Positions 6,575 to 7,855 of a DNA stretch of 7,855 bases are shown here, piece by piece. Source of the DNA: Cyclobacteriaceae bacterium (lineage in GTDB: Bacteria > Bacteroidota > Bacteroidia > Cytophagales > Cyclobacteriaceae); assembly GCA_029880385.1 (NCBI GenBank), contig JAOUOM010000076.1:1-7855 (forward strand). Direction: 5' to 3'. A program made the translations under genes and the position numbers. Position 1 is the first letter of the stretch. Every line of letters starts with the position of its first letter. Under the pieces are notes generated by a model. The model was not told the origin of the DNA and made no database searches. It was given only the letters and a program-made list of their open reading frames with translations.

Positions 6575-6635
6575 GCAACGTTAATTTTATTTTGGCATTT
6601 TCAACCTTCAACCTATATACGTTTTACCTACACAA

Positions 6636-7439
6636 ATGAAAGAGATATCAGAGGAAGCAACAGTCACCACACTACCAAAAGGATATCGGGCATATAAAAT
6701 CAAAGGAGTAGAGCAAACCATTATTGCGAAAAAAGGTGGACCGTCTTCAGAAGAAGTGAAGGTAAAAGGGTCTTATCAGGAATTACGCAACAACCAGAAA
6801 GAATTTGCCGTGGCATCTATGATGGCAAAGGTATTGCGTAGTTCGCTTAGCGAAGGGATGGCTGAAATTTGCGAAACCTATGTGTCAGGCAAATTGACAG
6901 CACAGTTTCGTAACCTGGCTAAACAGGAGCAGGGCCAAACGGGTACACGTCCCATGTGTATCAGCAAACACGGACATTTACTCAATGGATTTGAGTTTAA
7001 CCCGGAGGCTCCGTACAACAAGATATTTGATGCGAAATACTATGTCAAGCCGGGTTCACGGCTCGGGCAGGTCATTCTCCATTTTCCTGCCTTTGTTCCT
7101 GAAAAAGTATTTGATAATCCGGAAGAAGCCACAAATTTTAAAATTAACGCCCGTCTGGTTGCACTTTCTGATTTTAAATTCGATGCCCATTCCGGATCGT
7201 ACCAGCCATTGAACGAAGAGCTGCATGGTTGCTATAGTTCGTATGAAAGCCCGATGCTTCCACTGATGCGAATACCCACCGAGCCCATGACGGCACAGGT
7301 GTCTCTTTCCAATGTGAGTGAAATGTCAAAGGACATTGGATTTTTCCTCGTCATGGCCGTGAGCTTTTATCGGTACGATAAAGGCCAGTTTACCCATTTG
7401 GCCCGGCATAGCGGGATGCATATTCATAAAGTGTATTGA
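6636..7439 (+). CDS. hypothetical protein of a Bacteroidota-type family, 267 residues
   Basis: I cannot name the function. The protein has no signal peptide or membrane segment, so it is probably cytoplasmic. After a basic N-terminal part, residues 47-98 look helical and contain YQELRNNQKEFAVASMMAK, a pattern I associate with a group of uncharacterised Bacteroidota proteins that share an R-x-N-N/x-E-F helix, a later LxGFEFN segment (116-122) and a F-PAFVPE segment (150-156). From about 130 to the end the sequence alternates short hydrophobic and polar stretches, as in a beta-sandwich (VILHF, FKINARLVALSDFKFD, IGFFLVMAVSFYRY). It has three cysteines (79, 108, 199) and no recognisable catalytic motif. 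The gene has its own promoter at 6543-6574, and a TPR gene follows 61 bp later on the same strand. The ATG at 6636 fits the promoter and leader length. Confidence 0.85.
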   Translation: MKEISEEATVTTLPKGYRAYKIKGVEQTIIAKKGGPSSEEVKVKGSYQELRNNQKEFAVASMMAKVLRSSLSEGMAEICETYVSGKLTAQFRNLAKQEQGQTGTRPMCISKHGHLLNGFEFNPEAPYNKIFDAKYYVKPGSRLGQVILHFPAFVPEKVFDNPEEATNFKINARLVALSDFKFDAHSGSYQPLNEELHGCYSSYESPMLPLMRIPTEPMTAQVSLSNVSEMSKDIGFFLVMAVSFYRYDKGQFTHLARHSGMHIHKVY

Positions 7440-7500
7440 TCGAATACCCGCAATCGTTACGTTGTAGGATTAGAAAGGAGTTACTTAAAATAGTCAAATA

Positions 7501-7855
7501 ATGAAGTACGCCGCCTGTTTCATTGTGCAGGCATTGTTCATTTTTGTGCTGAAGGCGCAAACAAATGAATTTCTCGATTTGGCCCAATCTGCTTATTACA
7601 AAGGGGACTATCCGGAAGCCCTACGCCTGATCGGCCAAACCCCACCCAGGCATACGTCTCCCGACCTGTATTTTCTCAAAGCATCGGCCCATGAACGACT
7701 CGGGCAAAATTTACAGGCCATTTCTGCCCTGAGTGACCTGCTCGATTGGGACGATCAGTATTTCGAGGCATGGTTCAAGCGTGGGGAACTTTATTACCGG
7801 TCAGGCCTCTATCCCCAGGCTATTGAAGACTTTACGGTTCTGATAAACCACTGGG
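7501..7855 (+). CDS. secreted TPR-repeat protein (N-terminal part, cut by window edge)
   Basis: 118 complete codons are visible and the frame stays open to the right edge. Residues 1-19 are a signal peptide (Lys2, hydrophobic CFIVQALFIFVL, likely cleavage after LKA before Q20). Tetratricopeptide repeats follow. The first helix pair is at about 23-47 (LAQSAYYKGDYPEALRLI), the second at 54-82 (DLYFLKASAHERLGQNLQA, then LSDLL) and the third at 87-118 (AWFKRGELYYRSGLYPQAIEDF). The TPR small/large residue pattern (W/L-x-x-G/A-Y, then A-x-x-x-F/L) is clear. TPRs bind other proteins; the rest of the protein, and hence its role, is outside the window. AAGGAG at 7475-7480 is 20 nt before the ATG, too far to be a normal ribosome site. 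The gene may be read with the preceding one, 61 bp away. Confidence 0.85.
   Translation, partial: MKYAACFIVQALFIFVLKAQTNEFLDLAQSAYYKGDYPEALRLIGQTPPRHTSPDLYFLKASAHERLGQNLQAISALSDLLDWDDQYFEAWFKRGELYYRSGLYPQAIEDFTVLINHW

Larger units (their letters stand above)
6225..6635. other. 411-bp AT-rich divergent intergenic region
   Basis: This gap separates the leftward mini-lipoprotein/ggt unit from the rightward gene at 6636. I see no credible coding sequence in it: the plus-strand ORFs are at most about 15 codons. It holds one good rightward promoter (6543-6574), three short perfect inverted repeats (6344-6355, 6453-6469, 6496-6520) and a 10-bp direct repeat AGTGGATATA at 6404-6413 and 6499-6508. 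I found no convincing leftward promoter. The best -7 look-alike on the minus strand, TACATTTC at about 6297-6304, lacks a TTTG at the right distance. No tRNA, riboswitch or known small RNA is evident. Confidence 0.8.

Noticed and set aside
7462..7487. Possible promoter TTG-N17-TACTTAAA before the TPR gene
   Set aside because: The -7 box lacks the TTTG half and the spacing is at the short limit; the gene may be read from the upstream promoter.
7390..7587. Minus-strand 65-codon reading frame across the end of the 267-residue gene and the start of the TPR gene
   Set aside because: It overlaps two better-supported genes and shows no signal or domain.

Overview
The window looks like ordinary chromosomal DNA from a free-living member of the Bacteroidota, most likely a Cytophagales-type bacterium. 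The evidence is a DUF2911 protein, a PD40-repeat/OmpA-C envelope protein, several short lipoprotein signals, almost no Shine-Dalgarno sequences before the start codons, and one good promoter of the Bacteroidota form (TTTG, 20-nt spacer, TAnnTTTG-like). The lineage is inferred from these traits and was not tested by any search.

Layout. The left part is packed tightly with alternating strands: a DUF2911 secreted protein (minus, cut by the window edge), an AAG/MPG-type 3-methyladenine DNA glycosylase (plus), an unrecognised 251-residue lipoprotein (minus) and a GhrA-like 2-hydroxyacid dehydrogenase (plus). The two divergent gaps are only 24 and 29 bp, and the convergent pair overlaps by 32 bp. 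A hairpin follows the dehydrogenase. Next come a 519-residue PD40/OmpA protein (plus) and a lipoprotein gamma-glutamyltransferase (minus), whose stop codons overlap.

Upstream of the transferase, on the same strand, is a 58-codon gene for a very small lipoprotein. Its mature part is about half Lys/Arg/His and has no acidic residue, and it probably shares a transcript with ggt. A 411-bp AT-rich divergent intergenic region follows, holding several inverted repeats and the promoter of a 267-residue soluble protein of unknown function. The last gene, cut by the right edge, is a secreted TPR protein.

How the genes fit together. Five products are predicted to be exported or lipid-anchored in addition to the partial DUF2911 protein: two anchored proteins of unknown function, GGT, the OmpA/PD40 protein and the TPR protein. 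The region therefore leans toward the cell envelope and periplasm, with two metabolic or repair enzymes mixed in. There is no sign of a mobile element, phage, CRISPR array, tRNA or rRNA, and no multi-gene defence or biosynthetic system is evident. The items most worth a second look are the cationic mini-lipoprotein next to ggt, the regulatory region at 6225-6635, and the unrecognised 267-residue protein downstream of a strong promoter.
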